A stretch of 64,000 bases of DNA from Oricola cellulosilytica (GCF_019966575.1 NZ_JAINFK010000004.1:62001-126000), one strand, 5' to 3'; counted from the stretch's first letter, positions 16,521-25,632 are shown. Numbers and translations: made by a program. The notes: generated by a model from the letters alone, not told the origin.

Positions 16521-17686
16521 TGGCCGACCGGGCGATACGCTGCGCTCGCATATTCGACGGGCATGTCTGGCACGACGACGCTGTGCTGCTGATCGACGGC
16601 GCGCATTCTGCCGGCGTTGTGACAAGAGGCGATGTGCCGGCCGGAACGAGCATGGAAGACGCGCAGGGCAGTGTTCTCGCGCCGGGCTTCGTCGATCTGC
16701 AGGTCAATGGGGGAGGCGGTGTCCTGTTCAATGAACAGCCGACACTGGAGGGCATTCGCACCATTTGCCAAGCGCATGCGCGCTTCGGCACGACGGCGCT
16801 CCTCCCGACCCTCATCACTGACACGCCACAGATCACCGAAGCTGCGATCGGCGCTGCGGTGGACGCCGCCCGCGCATCGGTTCCCGGCTTCCTCGGCCTG
16901 CATCTCGAAGGCCCGCACCTGTCGTGGGCGCGCCGGGGCGCGCACCGCGAGGATCTGGTGCGCCCAATGGAGGAAAGTGACCTGCGGCGGCTCGTGGACG
17001 CGAGTGCCGCGTTGCCAGTCCTCCTGGTGACCATCGCGCCTGAAAACGTGACGCCGGATCAGGTCGCCCGGCTCGTGGCAGGTGGCGTGCGCGTGAGCCT
17101 GGGACACACAGAGTGCAGTCGGGAGACCGCCCTCGCCTATGTGGCCGCCGGCGCAGGCCTTGCTACCCATCTCTTCAATGCCATGAGCCCGCTCGGACAC
17201 CGCGAGCCTGGCCTCGTCGGAGCAGTGCTCGACGAGAGCGCTCTTTCCGCCGGGCTGATCGCGGACGGTTTCCACGTGGACCCGGCGGTAATCCGCATCG
17301 CGCTGCGCGCGAAAGCACCGCCTGGTCGCATCTTTCTGGTGACGGACGCCATGGCGACAATTGGCACCGATATGGAAGGCTTCATCCTCAACGGCAGGAA
17401 GGTCCACCGCAGCATGGGACGCCTGACGCTCGACGACGGCACGCTGGCCGGTGCCGATATCGACATGGCAGCTTCCGTTCGGTTTCTAGAAAACGAGGTT
17501 GGCCTCCCCTTCGAAACCTCATTGCTCATGACAAGCCGCTATCCGGCCGAGGCCATCGGAATCGGGGCCGCAAAGGGTATGCTCCGAAGAGGTGCGGACG
17601 CCGACTTCGTCGAACTCGATGACGCGTGCCGTGTCGTACGCAGCCACGTCGGCGGTGTCCACGCCTTCGATTGTCGGCACGGTTGA
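16520..17686 (+). CDS. nagA: N-acetylglucosamine-6-phosphate deacetylase
   Basis: 388 residues from the ATG at 16520, which overlaps the deaminase stop (ATGA). Amidohydrolase-fold NagA motifs are all visible: GFVDLQVNGGGGVLFN (about 53-68), metal-binding glutamate in LHLEGPHLS (about 127), metal histidines in SLGHTE and ATHLFNAMSPLGHREPG, and the catalytic aspartate in LVTDAMATIG. The enzyme removes acetate from GlcNAc-6-P in the cytoplasm, linking MurQ or kinase output to the SIS deaminase. It is the last gene of the right arm and ends convergently 15 bp from the PanE-like gene. Confidence 0.95.
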   Translation: MADRAIRCARIFDGHVWHDDAVLLIDGAHSAGVVTRGDVPAGTSMEDAQGSVLAPGFVDLQVNGGGGVLFNEQPTLEGIRTICQAHARFGTTALLPTLITDTPQITEAAIGAAVDAARASVPGFLGLHLEGPHLSWARRGAHREDLVRPMEESDLRRLVDASAALPVLLVTIAPENVTPDQVARLVAGGVRVSLGHTECSRETALAYVAAGAGLATHLFNAMSPLGHREPGLVGAVLDESALSAGLIADGFHVDPAVIRIALRAKAPPGRIFLVTDAMATIGTDMEGFILNGRKVHRSMGRLTLDDGTLAGADIDMAASVRFLENEVGLPFETSLLMTSRYPAEAIGIGAAKGMLRRGADADFVELDDACRVVRSHVGGVHAFDCRHG

Positions 17687-17701
17687 GCTGGAAAGCATGG
17701 C

Positions 17702-18682
17702 TCAGGAATAAAGCCCTGCAACACTTCCACGCAGTGCAATCAGCGCGAAGACCATATCGATCGCCGGCGTTGGCGTTGACGTGATGCGGCCGAGTTCACG
17801 TACAGATCCAACCAGCGCATCGATCTCCATCGGACGTCCACCCTCCAGATCCTGCAGCATGGACGTGCGATGGGCGCCGACGGCCGCTCCGCCGTCAATA
17901 CGGCGGTCGACATCGATGGGGAACTTGACGCCGAGCTTCTCGGCAATCTCTTGGGCCTCGACCATCATCTGCCGGGCGACGGCCCGCGTGCCGGGATCGG
18001 TGCACAGGACGTCCAGTGTGGCATGGGTCAGCGCGGAAATCGGATTGAACGACAGGTTACCCCAAAGTTTGACCCATATCTCGTCACGCAGACGAGGCCG
18101 GACGGGTGCCTTGAGGCCAGCTGCGGCAAGCGCGTTCGACAGGGCTACTGCCCGGTCGGATTTCGAGCCATCCGGCTCGCCCAGCGAAAACCGGTTGCCT
18201 TCGATATGACGAACGATTCCGGGCTCGCTCACCTCGGCGGCCGGGTAGACCACACACCCCAGGACGCGGTCCGGCCCGATCCCCTCCCACTGCACATTGC
18301 CGGGGTCGACGCTCTCGAGGCGCGTGCCCTCGAGCGGGCCCCCGATCCTGTGGAAATACCACCAGGGAACGCCGTTTACGCCACTGACGACCGTGGTCGC
18401 GGGACCGATCAGCGGTTGCATTGCCGGGACCACACCCGGTACGGAGTGAGCCTTGAGCGTGACGATCACGTAATCCTGCGGTCCGAGTTCGCCGGGGTCG
18501 TCGCTCGCGCGCACGCGAACCGTTGTGGGGTCCTTGTCTGCCTCAATCAGCGTCAGCCCCTTTTCGCGCATCGCGACAAGATGCGGACCGCGCGCCACCA
18601 GGCTCACATCCGCACCAGCCTGCGCAAGCTTTGCCCCGACATAGCCGCCGATCGCGCCCGCGCCGAAAATGCAGATCTTCAT
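17702..18682 (-). CDS. Ketopantoate reductase family (PanE/ApbA-like) dehydrogenase
   Basis: 326 residues, ATG at 18682. The N-terminal Rossmann motif GAGAIGGYVGAKLAQAGADV (7-26) is followed by VTLKAHSVP and, in the C-terminal helical domain, the family block KLWGNLSFNPISALTHAT with the conserved lysine, then RTSMLQDLEGGRPMEIDALVG. This is the PanE superfamily signature. It is the last gene of the NitT/TauT-importer operon and lies 27 nt after the CoA-ligase gene. A pantothenate role is therefore doubtful; it more likely reduces or oxidises a 2-keto or 2-hydroxy acid from the imported compound. Confidence 0.88.
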   Translation of the reverse strand: MKICIFGAGAIGGYVGAKLAQAGADVSLVARGPHLVAMREKGLTLIEADKDPTTVRVRASDDPGELGPQDYVIVTLKAHSVPGVVPAMQPLIGPATTVVSGVNGVPWWYFHRIGGPLEGTRLESVDPGNVQWEGIGPDRVLGCVVYPAAEVSEPGIVRHIEGNRFSLGEPDGSKSDRAVALSNALAAAGLKAPVRPRLRDEIWVKLWGNLSFNPISALTHATLDVLCTDPGTRAVARQMMVEAQEIAEKLGVKFPIDVDRRIDGGAAVGAHRTSMLQDLEGGRPMEIDALVGSVRELGRITSTPTPAIDMVFALIALRGSVAGLYS

Positions 18683-18709
18683 ATCCCGCTCCTCCGGCCG
18701 CGTTCGGCG

Positions 18710-20248
18710 TCAGGCCGTCTGCGTCAGCCCCAGTTTTTCGGCAAGATTGATGCGCTGCATCTTGCCCGTCGCGCCCTTCGGGATTTCATCGACGATCACG
18801 ATCTTGCGCGGGACCTTGAAATCGGCCAGCCGGGCAGCGACGAAATCGCGGATATCGCGCTCCGTCGACGTCGCGCCGTCCCGCAGCACAACCGCCGCGG
18901 CAACATCCTCGCCCAGCTTCGGATGCGGAAGCGCGAACGTCACCGCCTGAGCGATAGCCGGGTAGTCCAGCAACACGCCGTCAACCTCCAACGGGCTGAT
19001 CTTTTCCCCGCCGCGGTTGATGATTTCCTTCAACCGTCCGGTCAGATTCAAATAGCCGTCCGCATCGAACGCCCCCTGATCGCCAGTGCGAAACCACCGT
19101 AATCCATCGGCCATGAAAAAGCTCTTCTCGTTCGCCTCGGGATTGCCTTCATAGCCGGGCGTGACATTCGGCCCGGAGATCACGACTTCACCCGTCCCCT
19201 CGATCAGCCGGTTCTCGGTCTCGTGCGCGATGCGAACGACCGGACCGGCGGCAATCCCGACCGAGCCCGGCTTCTGCGGCAGCGGCGGAAGCGGATTGCT
19301 AGTCATCTGATGGGTCGCCTCCGTCATGCCGTAAGCTTCGATAACAGGGGCGGCGAACGTTTGCTGCAGCACCGTCATCACTTGAGCCGGCAACGAAGCG
19401 GAGGAGGACCGCACGAACCGCAGCGGTGTCGCGTCGATTACCTCCCGGTTGCGGTCTGCGCGAGCCAGGATAGCCTGATGCATGGTCGGAACGGCCGTGT
19501 ACCAGCTCGGTTGCGCCTCCTTCATCCAGCCGAAGAACCTCAGTGCGTCGAACCCGGGGGCGCACCAGATCGAGGCACCGGCCACAAGCGAAGCCGTGAC
19601 TGCGGCGATGAGCCCGTGAATATGGAATAGCGGCATGACGTTCAGACAGCGGTCTTCAGGCGTCAGCGCAAGCGTCGTGCTGATGTGACGAGCGGACGCG
19701 GCGACGTTCGTCTGCAAGAGCGGCACGATCTTCGGCCGCGATGTGGTCCCCGATGTGTGCAGGATCAGCGCGATATCGTCCGGGCCCGGTTCCGTCCTGT
19801 CGGAGGCGGCGGCATCGGCGCCATTCTCCGCAGTGATCGTGATCTGGCCTGCAGGATGATCCGTCGCGGTCTGCAGCCGAAAAATCGTCATGCCGAATTT
19901 GCGGGCCGCCGTCAGTGCCGGGCCGTCATAACCTTCTTCGACGACAAGCGCCTTCGCCTTCAGATCGTCCAAGTAGAATTCGTATTCCTCCTGCCGGTAG
20001 GCCGGGTTCAACGGCGCGGTGACGGCTACCTGTGCAATGGTCACGAACGCGGTCGCCATCTCCGGCCCGTTCGGAAGAACGATGGCGACCCGGTCTCCGG
20101 CGTCGATACCGGCCGCGCGTAATGTCTCTCCTACATCCTCTGAAAGCCGCCGCAGCGTACCGTAGCTGAGCCATGCGCGGTCCGGCGCCCCGATGGCGGG
20201 CAGATCATCATCGTGATGCGCGAATAGCGCTTTCATGGTGCCGGGCAT
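18710..20248 (-). CDS. Acyl-CoA synthetase (AMP-forming; oxalate-CoA ligase/PCS60-like)
   Basis: 512 residues from the ATG at 20248, which has GGAAGG upstream; the open frame continues to 20542 only as antisense to the permease. The AMP-binding motif LHTSGTTSRPKIVPL (about 167-181), the EAYGMTEATHQM core, FRTGDQGAFDADGYL and the C-terminal hinge and lysine GRLKEIINRGGEKISP and PKGATGKMQR are intact. The pattern is closest to PCS60/AAE3 oxalyl-CoA synthetases, though substrate choice cannot be proven. Cytoplasmic; it probably activates the imported acid or its breakdown product. Confidence 0.9.
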   Translation of the reverse strand: MPGTMKALFAHHDDDLPAIGAPDRAWLSYGTLRRLSEDVGETLRAAGIDAGDRVAIVLPNGPEMATAFVTIAQVAVTAPLNPAYRQEEYEFYLDDLKAKALVVEEGYDGPALTAARKFGMTIFRLQTATDHPAGQITITAENGADAAASDRTEPGPDDIALILHTSGTTSRPKIVPLLQTNVAASARHISTTLALTPEDRCLNVMPLFHIHGLIAAVTASLVAGASIWCAPGFDALRFFGWMKEAQPSWYTAVPTMHQAILARADRNREVIDATPLRFVRSSSASLPAQVMTVLQQTFAAPVIEAYGMTEATHQMTSNPLPPLPQKPGSVGIAAGPVVRIAHETENRLIEGTGEVVISGPNVTPGYEGNPEANEKSFFMADGLRWFRTGDQGAFDADGYLNLTGRLKEIINRGGEKISPLEVDGVLLDYPAIAQAVTFALPHPKLGEDVAAAVVLRDGATSTERDIRDFVAARLADFKVPRKIVIVDEIPKGATGKMQRINLAEKLGLTQTA

Positions 20249-20292
20249 TTCACCTTCCTTGTCGAAGATTTCATTTCTGTCTGGCGCCGGGG

Positions 20293-21045
20293 CTACCGCT
20301 TCGCCGCATAGTAGGAGACCCGGCGCTCCAGATAGGCCAGGAATTCCGAGATCGTGAAGGCAAGCGCGAAGAGGACGATCAGTACGGCCCAGAAGTGGCT
20401 CATCAGGAAATTGGCCGAGTAGAGCTCGAACAGCGCACCGAAGCCGACGATCGAAATCAGCAGCTGGCCGATGATCACGCCCTTGACTGCCCGGATAACG
20501 CCGATGCGCACGCCGCCGAGGATTTCGGGCAATGCCGCCCAAAAGTAGATTTTGGTGAAGGCATCAACAGGGCTTGCGCCAAAGCTGCGGGCCATCTCGA
20601 CCAAGGACCGGTTGATCTGCTTCACGCCGGCGCGTGCGTTCAGGATAATGATCCAGATCGCGAACAGCGTGGTGGTGATAATGATCGACTTCATTCCAAA
20701 TCCGAACAGTACCATCAGCACCGGCACCAGGGCGGTGAGCGGTGCGCTGAGGAACACGTTCACCCAAGGCAGGAGCATCTCGTCAATCAGGCGGTTCTTG
20801 CCCATCAGAATTCCAATGGGTATGCCGATCACAATGGCGAAGAACACGCCGGCCAGAAAGGCATAGGCCGTCTCTGCCAATGCAACCTGAAACGCGGAAG
20901 TCTGGATCACCGTGAACAGGGTGCTGATGACCTCCGACAACGCCGGAATGAAGAAGGTCAGGTCGAGTTGGCCGACGACCTCCCACAGAAGGCCCCAGAT
21001 CAGCAGCGACGACATGCCGGGCAGGCGGTATCCGAAAACGGTCAT
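20293..21045 (-). CDS. ABC transporter permease, NitT/TauT (SsuC) type
   Basis: 250 residues, ATG at 21045, 3 nt after the ATPase stop. It has about six hydrophobic segments, with the binding-protein-dependent loop EMARSFGASPVDAFTKIYFWAALPEILGG typical of SsuC/TauC. It is the second permease of the operon (the other is 21830-22663), so the importer probably has a heterodimeric channel. Confidence 0.9.
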   Translation of the reverse strand: MTVFGYRLPGMSSLLIWGLLWEVVGQLDLTFFIPALSEVISTLFTVIQTSAFQVALAETAYAFLAGVFFAIVIGIPIGILMGKNRLIDEMLLPWVNVFLSAPLTALVPVLMVLFGFGMKSIIITTTLFAIWIIILNARAGVKQINRSLVEMARSFGASPVDAFTKIYFWAALPEILGGVRIGVIRAVKGVIIGQLLISIVGFGALFELYSANFLMSHFWAVLIVLFALAFTISEFLAYLERRVSYYAAKR

Positions 21046-21048
21046 GGT

Positions 21049-21849
21049 CTATTCCACATAGGAACGCAATGAGCTCCAGATCTGGTCGACGATGTCGAGA
21101 TATTCCGGGTCACGGCGGATGTTGTCGACGCCCTTCTCGCGGAAATTGCTGGGACGGATGATCTCGGAGACGCGGCTCGGCCGCGGCAGAAGGATCGCGA
21201 TCTGATCGGAGACATAGACTGCCTCTTCGATCGAGTGGGTGACGAAGATGAAGGTCTTGTTTTCGTTTTGCACCAGCGAAAGCAGGTCTTCCTGAAACTT
21301 GCGCCGCGTCTGCTCGTCGACCGCCGAAAACGGCTCGTCCATCAGCAGCACCTGGGCATCCACCGAGAGCGCCCGGGCAAGGCCAACGCGCTGGCGCATG
21401 CCGCCCGACAATTGGTGCGGATAGGCCTTTTCGAACCCGGCGAGGCCGACCTCCTTGATGTAGCGCGCCGCGATGTCCTCGCGCTCGGAGCGCCCCACGC
21501 CGCGCATCTCCAGACCGAAGGCCACGTTGCGCATGACGCTCGCCCAGGGGAGCAAGGCAAAATCCTGGAAGACGAAGGCGCGGTCGGGACCCGGCCCGGT
21601 GACGGTCTGGCCATTTACCTCCACCTCGCCCGATGTCGGTTCAAGTAACCCCCCGATAATCTTTAGCAGCGTGGTCTTTCCACACCCCGAGGGCCCAAGA
21701 AGCGACGTCAGTTGTCCGCGTGGAAACTCCAACGAGAGATCACGAAGGGCTTCGACATAGCCATAGAATTTAGTGATATTACGGGTCGATACAGCGATGT
21801 CCGACCCGGGCACGGCCACCAGCGCTGGTTTAATCTGAGACATAGCCAC
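21049..21849 (-). CDS. ABC transporter ATP-binding protein, NitT/TauT type
   Basis: 266 residues from a GTG at 21849 (an ATG at 21843 is also possible), preceded by AAGGAAA. Walker A GPSGCGKTT, Q-loop VFQDFALLPWASV, signature LSGGMRQR, Walker B VLLMDEP, SAVDEQTR and switch VTHSIEEAVYVSD are present. The MRQR signature and SIEEA switch are typical of SsuB/TauB-like ATPases. The gene overlaps the upstream permease by 20 nt. Confidence 0.93.
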   Translation of the reverse strand: MAMSQIKPALVAVPGSDIAVSTRNITKFYGYVEALRDLSLEFPRGQLTSLLGPSGCGKTTLLKIIGGLLEPTSGEVEVNGQTVTGPGPDRAFVFQDFALLPWASVMRNVAFGLEMRGVGRSEREDIAARYIKEVGLAGFEKAYPHQLSGGMRQRVGLARALSVDAQVLLMDEPFSAVDEQTRRKFQEDLLSLVQNENKTFIFVTHSIEEAVYVSDQIAILLPRPSRVSEIIRPSNFREKGVDNIRRDPEYLDIVDQIWSSLRSYVE

Positions 21850-22663
21850 GTTGGTTTCCTTTGAAGAGCACCGCCTCGATCCATTCCAGAAGGTTCAGGA
21901 AAAGGACCGCAAGAAGGATGATCGAGAAGATGGCCGCATACATCGTCGGGTAGTCGGCGATGGAGCGACTGAAGGTAATGATGTCGCCCACACCGGTGGG
22001 TGTGATCTTCAATTCGGCCAGGATCGCGCCGATGAAGCCTGCCGAGATGCCGAGCCGCAGCCCGGCAAAGATCACCGGGGAGGCAGCGGGAATGATTATC
22101 TTCAGAAGGATCGTAAGATCGGTGGCCAAGTAGGCGCGCGCCATCTCCTTCATGGACTCGGGCGTGTTGCGCACCGCGCTGGCGGTGTTCAGCACGATGA
22201 CCGGCATCGCCATGATGCACACCACGAGCACTTTTGAGGTCAGCCCGATGCCATAGGCCAGCACCAGAAGCGGGATCAAGGCCGCCAGCGGCGCCGCCTG
22301 CATCACGATGAAGATTGGCGAGAACAGCCAATCGAAGAATTCGCTCAGTCCGACCCAGAGTCCGATGGCGATGCCGAGCAGAGCAGAGATCGTGACCCCG
22401 ACGACCAGCGGTTGAAGGGTTTCGGCATATGCCGTCCACAGCGTGCCATCTGCAGCCAGACGGAACAGCGCGGCCATCGATTCCACGAATGTCGGGAAAG
22501 CGTAGCTGACCGGTATGCGGCCAGCGATTTCCCAAGCGCCGAAAAGGATTGCAGCGGACAGGATCTTCAGCACGAGCGAACGGCTGGGCGCGATCGATCG
22601 TTTCCCTGCTGTGGGAGCGCCCGGAGGCGCCCCCGCTATGGATACAGGGGCGACCTGTCTCAT
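21830..22663 (-). CDS. ABC transporter permease, NitT/TauT type
   Basis: 277 residues from the ATG at 22663, overlapping the binding-protein stop codon (ATGA). Hydrophobic segments begin at VLKILSAAILFGAWEIAGRI. The permease loop reads EMARAYLATDLTILLKIIIPAASPVIFAGLRLG. It forms the channel with the 20293-21045 permease. Confidence 0.9.
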   Translation of the reverse strand: MRQVAPVSIAGAPPGAPTAGKRSIAPSRSLVLKILSAAILFGAWEIAGRIPVSYAFPTFVESMAALFRLAADGTLWTAYAETLQPLVVGVTISALLGIAIGLWVGLSEFFDWLFSPIFIVMQAAPLAALIPLLVLAYGIGLTSKVLVVCIMAMPVIVLNTASAVRNTPESMKEMARAYLATDLTILLKIIIPAASPVIFAGLRLGISAGFIGAILAELKITPTGVGDIITFSRSIADYPTMYAAIFSIILLAVLFLNLLEWIEAVLFKGNQRGYVSD

Positions 22664-23637
22664 TCGGTCGCCGCATCCAGAGGCTTCAGGTACCAGAAGT
22701 CCTCGATGTTCAGTTCGGAGGGGTCGCCATCGAGCTGACCAGCCGCAGAGTACCACTCCATGTCGGCCTGCGCGGCCTTCCGGCCGCCGCCATTCGGATC
22801 GTAAAGACCCGCCTCGACTGCATCGGTGTAGAATCCGTCGAGCTCGGCGAGAATCTCCTCGGGCAGTTGGCCGATCGGCCCGTCCGGGTTTGTCTCCCGC
22901 CGGACGAAAGTCGGATCGTCATGCATGTCCTTGTAGACGCTGACGAGCGCGTCGATCAGGATCTGCACGTCTTCCTCATTCTCCTGGATCCAGTTTAGGT
23001 TGGCGAAGAGCGCCTCGTCGCTGGCGTCCACGTCGAACATTTCGAGCACGTTGAAGTCCTTGCCGGCCTCGCTACGCATCAGCTTGTTCTTGTTCGACAG
23101 GTCGATGATCGTGGCATCCGCCCGACCACCGAGCAGAGCAGCAACTCGGTTCGAGGAGCCGGGCACGTAGGATCGTTCGCCAAACTCGATACCCAACCGG
23201 TCCTCGATCACGTTGGCAATGGAATCAGTGCCGCCGCCGCGCGAATGCAGGAGGATTGGCTCGCCATCAAGGTCCTCCAGCTTCTCGTATTTCTTCGTTG
23301 TCACGGGAAAGAACTTTAACTTGGAGAGCTGGAATACGATGCGGAGCGGCGCCTTCGAGCGTTGCATCGCGGCGTAGGGGGTCCCGAATCCGATGTCCAT
23401 CTGGCCGCTGAGCACAGCCTGGATCGCCAGTTCCTCATCCGAGAAGGCGGTCCATTCGTAATCGAGCCCGTTCGCCTTGGCCCGGTCCAGCGCCACGAAG
23501 AATGCTGCAAGCTCATCGGAAGGCGTCTCAGCCAGCGCGATCTTGATCGTGTCTGCATAAGTCGCGGACATCACCAGGCCTGCAACGACCGGCACGGCAA
23601 ATGCCAGTTGGGCGATTTTCCTCAAGAGTTTCATCAT
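22660..23637 (-). CDS. NitT/TauT-type ABC substrate-binding protein
   Basis: 325 residues with a signal peptide (MMKLLRKIAQLAFAVPVVAG, cleavage near TYA). The mature protein shows TIKIALAETPSDELAAFFVA, then AIQAVLSGQMDIGFGTPYAA and LHSRGGGTDSIANVIEDRLG, the two-lobed pattern of SsuA/NMT1-like proteins that bind sulfonates, nitrate, pyrimidine precursors or aromatic acids. It lies 86 nt after the GntR gene. The ligand is unknown; the following CoA ligase suggests an organic acid. Confidence 0.88.
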   Translation of the reverse strand: MMKLLRKIAQLAFAVPVVAGLVMSATYADTIKIALAETPSDELAAFFVALDRAKANGLDYEWTAFSDEELAIQAVLSGQMDIGFGTPYAAMQRSKAPLRIVFQLSKLKFFPVTTKKYEKLEDLDGEPILLHSRGGGTDSIANVIEDRLGIEFGERSYVPGSSNRVAALLGGRADATIIDLSNKNKLMRSEAGKDFNVLEMFDVDASDEALFANLNWIQENEEDVQILIDALVSVYKDMHDDPTFVRRETNPDGPIGQLPEEILAELDGFYTDAVEAGLYDPNGGGRKAAQADMEWYSAAGQLDGDPSELNIEDFWYLKPLDAATE

Positions 23638-23723
23638 TAGATTTCCTCCCAGAAACTAGAGTGACGTTGTTAGCGTTCAGGGCGCACTGGCACCCTATTT
23701 GACCCGCAGTTGTTTTCTCCGCG

Positions 23724-24407
23724 TCAAACCTCCTCGAACAGACGCCGGGCAACTGACCGCAAGTGACCCCGCATCGCATCGTGTGCGCCCTCCGGGTTAC
23801 GCTCCGCGATCGCGGAAGCGATGGCCTCGTGCTCGGCAAAACTCAAATGATCCGGCGCCGGCCGCGCGGTCTCGCGGCTGACACTACCCCACGTCACCGC
23901 GCGCCGGACCTGGTTCAACTGATCGAAAAGCGCCAGCAGCAGCAAATTGTCACTCGCCTCGGCGATCGAGCGATGGAAGATGTCGTCCTGAACCTCGTAA
24001 TCATTCCAACTCGACGCCGAATGGGCGCGCTCCATTGCCAGTTGCATCCGGGTCATTGCCGCGCCGGGCGCGTTGACCGCCGCTTCCCGGGCAAGCGCAG
24101 GCTCTATGGCAAGACGTGCGCGCATCATGCGAAAGGGCGTCAACTGACGGCCGAGTTCAATCAGCACGTTGTCCGGGCGGCCGGCGCCGCCACCAGCGAC
24201 GAAGGTTCCCTTCCCTACGTGCCGCCAAATCGCACCTTCGCGCTCCAGAACGTCCAGCGCCTTGCGGAGCACCGTTCGCTTCATTCCAAGCTTCTCGGTC
24301 AATTCGCGCTCTGCCGGCAATCGTGCACCCGTTTCCAACCTGTTATCGGCAATGTAGGCCCGCAGCCGGCCCACCTCAGCGTCTTCATTGATCGATTGTT
24401 GCAGCAT
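23724..24407 (-). CDS. GntR family transcriptional regulator, FCD (FadR) type
   Basis: 227 residues. The ATG at 24407 is chosen because the longer frame uses a TTG (24437) lying inside the palindrome at 24424-24439. The winged helix spans residues about 10-70 (LETGARLPAERELTEKLGMKRTVLRKALDVLEREGAIWRHVGKGTFV). The all-helical FCD effector domain follows, with metal or ligand residues expected in NDYEVQDDIFHRSIAEASDN and SFAEHEAIASAI. It heads the importer operon and is divergent from the hydrolase at 24580, so it is the likely repressor of both. Confidence 0.92.
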   Translation of the reverse strand: MLQQSINEDAEVGRLRAYIADNRLETGARLPAERELTEKLGMKRTVLRKALDVLEREGAIWRHVGKGTFVAGGGAGRPDNVLIELGRQLTPFRMMRARLAIEPALAREAAVNAPGAAMTRMQLAMERAHSASSWNDYEVQDDIFHRSIAEASDNLLLLALFDQLNQVRRAVTWGSVSRETARPAPDHLSFAEHEAIASAIAERNPEGAHDAMRGHLRSVARRLFEEV

Positions 24408-24423
24408 CAGCAAAAAACATCCG

Positions 24424-24439
24424 AATTGGTCAACCAATT
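24424..24439. promoter_or_regulatory. GntR/FCD operator palindrome
   Basis: AATTGGTCAACCAATT is an inverted repeat with 7-bp arms around a CA centre, carrying the TTGGT...ACCAA pattern known for FadR-subfamily sites. It lies 17 bp upstream of the regulator's ATG, consistent with autoregulation. A half-site AATTGGTC recurs at 24506-24513 on the side of the divergent hydrolase gene. Confidence 0.65.
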
Positions 24440-24579
24440 TTCGATATGGGCCTGGAATTCCTTAACATGTACCGATAGTTTCGACAAGCAATATACAAAT
24501 TTATGAATTGGTCGAGATTGATCTGTATCATGGTTTGACGTAAGAGAACCCGGATCTTTCAAGTCAGGGAGCCTCCAAC

Positions 24580-25263
24580 ATGTCCGAATATGTGATCCCC
24601 AAGCCGCCAATCGTGGCGGTACCCGTGGCTGGCGGGGGCCGGTTCCCTGTGCGGCGGATCTATTGCATCGGCCGAAATTACGCAGCCCACGCCGTGGAGA
24701 TGGGACACGATCCGGATCGCGAGGCCCCCTTTTTCTTCCAGAAGAATCCGGACAACCTCGATCCGTCCGGGGAGTTCCCCTACCCTCCGCACAGTTCGGA
24801 CGTTCATCACGAGGTGGAACTCATCGTCGCTCTGAAGTCGGGAGGCACGAACATCGCCACGACGGAGGCGCTCGATCACGTATGGGGCTACGCGGTTTCG
24901 CTGGATATGACCCGCCGCGATCGCCAGGCCGAGGCCAAGAAGCTCGGCCGCCCGTGGGAAATAGGGAAGGCTTTCGAGCGATCCGTGCCTGTCGGTCCGC
25001 TCCAGCCCGCGACCGAGGTTGGCCATCTCGCCGAGGGAAGAATCGAGCTCAAGGTCAATGGTGATCTCCGCCAGGAAGGCGACCTCAACCAAATGATCTG
25101 GAAGGTACCGGAAATGATTTCCTACCTTTCGGAGTATTTCGAGCTGGCGGCCGGCGACATCATCATGTCGGGCACTCCTTCAGGCGTCGCCGCCGTCGAA
25201 AAGGGCGACACGATGGAAGCGATTATCGAGGGGCTGGGAAGCCTGACGGTCAAAGTCGTCTGA
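24580..25263 (+). CDS. Fumarylacetoacetate hydrolase family protein
   Basis: 227 residues, ATG at 24580 with GGGAG upstream. The FAH catalytic and metal residues are visible: RRIYCIGRNYAAHAVEMG with the catalytic histidine, FFFQKNPDNL, the metal glutamate in HHEVELIVALKSG, YAVSLDMTRRDRQ and SGTPSGVAAVEKGD. The length fits fumarylpyruvate/maleylpyruvate hydrolase-like members. It is divergent from the GntR regulator and presumably acts on the same catabolic pathway as the CoA-ligase operon, but the substrate (an acylpyruvate or related diketo acid) is only inferred. Confidence 0.9.
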   Translation: MSEYVIPKPPIVAVPVAGGGRFPVRRIYCIGRNYAAHAVEMGHDPDREAPFFFQKNPDNLDPSGEFPYPPHSSDVHHEVELIVALKSGGTNIATTEALDHVWGYAVSLDMTRRDRQAEAKKLGRPWEIGKAFERSVPVGPLQPATEVGHLAEGRIELKVNGDLRQEGDLNQMIWKVPEMISYLSEYFELAAGDIIMSGTPSGVAAVEKGDTMEAIIEGLGSLTVKVV

Positions 25264-25632
25264 ACCGCCAATCCGCCTGAGACTGCAGCTTCAAGCTTAC
25301 TTCATCCCGCACCCTGGGCACGGCATTCAACCGCGTCAGCTTCAGACGTCGGCCTCGCCTCGATGTGCGCTGCATTGCGTGTCTGGCTCTCGAATGAGAT
25401 ATTATTTCGCACAACAGACGGATCCGGCTTGAGCCCGGCATGGAAAGGGAGCGGCCTTCGTAGTGCGCTTGCCCGTATCGGAACACGTATCGACGGATAA
25501 TCCGGAACACACGCCGGCCACCGGCAAGCCATGTCGGGGACGCCTGCCGGTCGACACCGCGCTAGATAAGTCCGCCCCCCCGTTCGTAAGTTCTGAAAGG
25601 CCAAGAACGGGATCGCGCAGCGGAATCCCCGG
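25264..25632. other. Intergenic region without a recognisable gene
   Basis: 369 bp between the hydrolase gene and the polysaccharide cluster. It contains only short open frames in both directions and no clear hairpin-T-tract terminator or RNA gene. The promoter of the polysaccharide operon should be here, but no convincing -35/-10 pair was recognised. Confidence 0.5.

Noticed and set aside
20249-20542. Longer N-terminus for the acyl-CoA synthetase
   Set aside because: It is antisense to the upstream permease's 3' end. The ATG at 20248 has a good ribosome-binding site and gives the standard family length.
24435-24437. TTG start for the GntR/FCD regulator
   Set aside because: It lies within the operator palindrome; the in-frame ATG at 24407 gives a normal family N-terminus.
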